Shown: piece after piece, positions 46,653 to 47,069 of the stretch
Position numbering within the stretch: position 1 is the first letter of the stretch
How the letters are laid out: each line of letters starts with the position of its first letter
NCBI GenBank assembly: GCA_021296535.1
Contig: JAGWAG010000013.1
Location: 79,248 to 126,316 of the forward strand
Direction of reading: 5' to 3'
Origin: Acidobacteriota bacterium
Lineage (GTDB): Bacteria > Acidobacteriota > Thermoanaerobaculia > Multivoradales > Multivoraceae
DNA length: 47,069 nt
The notes under the pieces: generated by a model
Database searches by the model: none
The model's input: only the letters and a program-made list of their open reading frames with translations
What the model was told of the DNA's origin: nothing
Program-made: the position numbers and the translations under genes

Positions 46653-47069
46653 TTAGCGCAGTTCTTCCGGGTTGCCGCCCAGGCTGTGGAGAATCTCTCG
46701 CGCTCTCGGATGATCCGGGTCGATTTCGAGGGCTTTCTCCAACTGCTGGAGTCCCTCCTCGGCGCGGCCCGTCTTGATGTAGGCAATCGTCAGGAGAGCG
46801 TAGGCGTCGGCCCGGCCGGGATCGATCTCGACCGCCCGTTCCAGGGCGGCCGACGCCTCCGAATTGCGGTCGGCGAGGCCGTAGAGCACGCCCAGGTTCA
46901 GGTGAGCATCGTAGGAGTCCGGGTCGAGACGCAGGACCTCGCGGTAGAGACGTTCAGCAGCGACGTAGTCCCGCTCCGCCAGACGCTGGTTCGCGGTTCG
47001 GATCATCGTCCGGGTGTCGCGCACCAGGGCCAGGACCGCCTGCATCATCGGATCCGGCAGGCTCGATAC
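46653..47069 (-). CDS. TPR repeat protein (5' end may lie outside window)
   Basis: AERLYREVLRLDPDSYDAHLNLGVLYGLADRNSEASAALERAVEIDPGRADAYALLTIAYIKTGRAEEGLQQLEKALEIDPDHPRA; frame stays open to the window edge. Confidence 0.85.
   Translation of the reverse strand, partial: VSSLPDPMMQAVLALVRDTRTMIRTANQRLAERDYVAAERLYREVLRLDPDSYDAHLNLGVLYGLADRNSEASAALERAVEIDPGRADAYALLTIAYIKTGRAEEGLQQLEKALEIDPDHPRAREILHSLGGNPEELR

Overview
High-GC bacterial window with a dense coding layout and several short intergenic repeat clusters. The content resembles Acidobacteriota or a related heterotroph, but that is inferred from gene content only. I see no rRNA, tRNA, CRISPR array, transposase or integrase. Recognisable content, left to right: SMC C-terminus (5' partial); c-type cytochrome with a Cu-monooxygenase-like domain; TMEM220-like protein; GbsR/MarR regulator with a 22-bp palindromic operator candidate; RND efflux MFP and permease; TonB-dependent receptor and EF-hand esterase; PQQ quinoprotein and cytochrome c; NAD-dependent epimerase; GNAT; exonuclease III; sulfotransferase (frame-broken); GST; lone OLD-like AAA ATPase/TOPRIM protein; secreted protein and alpha/beta hydrolase; DUF418; DUF1330; a cytochrome / paired 4-TM membrane protein / two-quinoprotein locus; HhH repeat protein; decayed NYN-domain gene flanked by a direct repeat; DUF1501/DUF1800 pair; aldo/keto reductase; DUF3604 protein; two tandem ExeM/NucH-like secreted nucleases with repeated C-terminal domains; and a TPR protein (partial). 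The most noteworthy signals are: (1) a two-copy family of structured intergenic elements (long inverted repeats of 35 and 27 bp with a shared loop motif and a shared 3' tag) that abut the stop codons of two unrelated genes; (2) an orphan OLD-like ATPase/TOPRIM gene; (3) the quinoprotein / duplicated 4-TM locus; (4) repeated, apparently uncatalogued C-terminal domains in tandem secreted nucleases; (5) a striking accumulation of frame-breaking small lesions in at least five genes between about 18 and 45 kb, which is either real gene decay or an assembly problem. All functional calls were made by reading the sequences, with no database searches.
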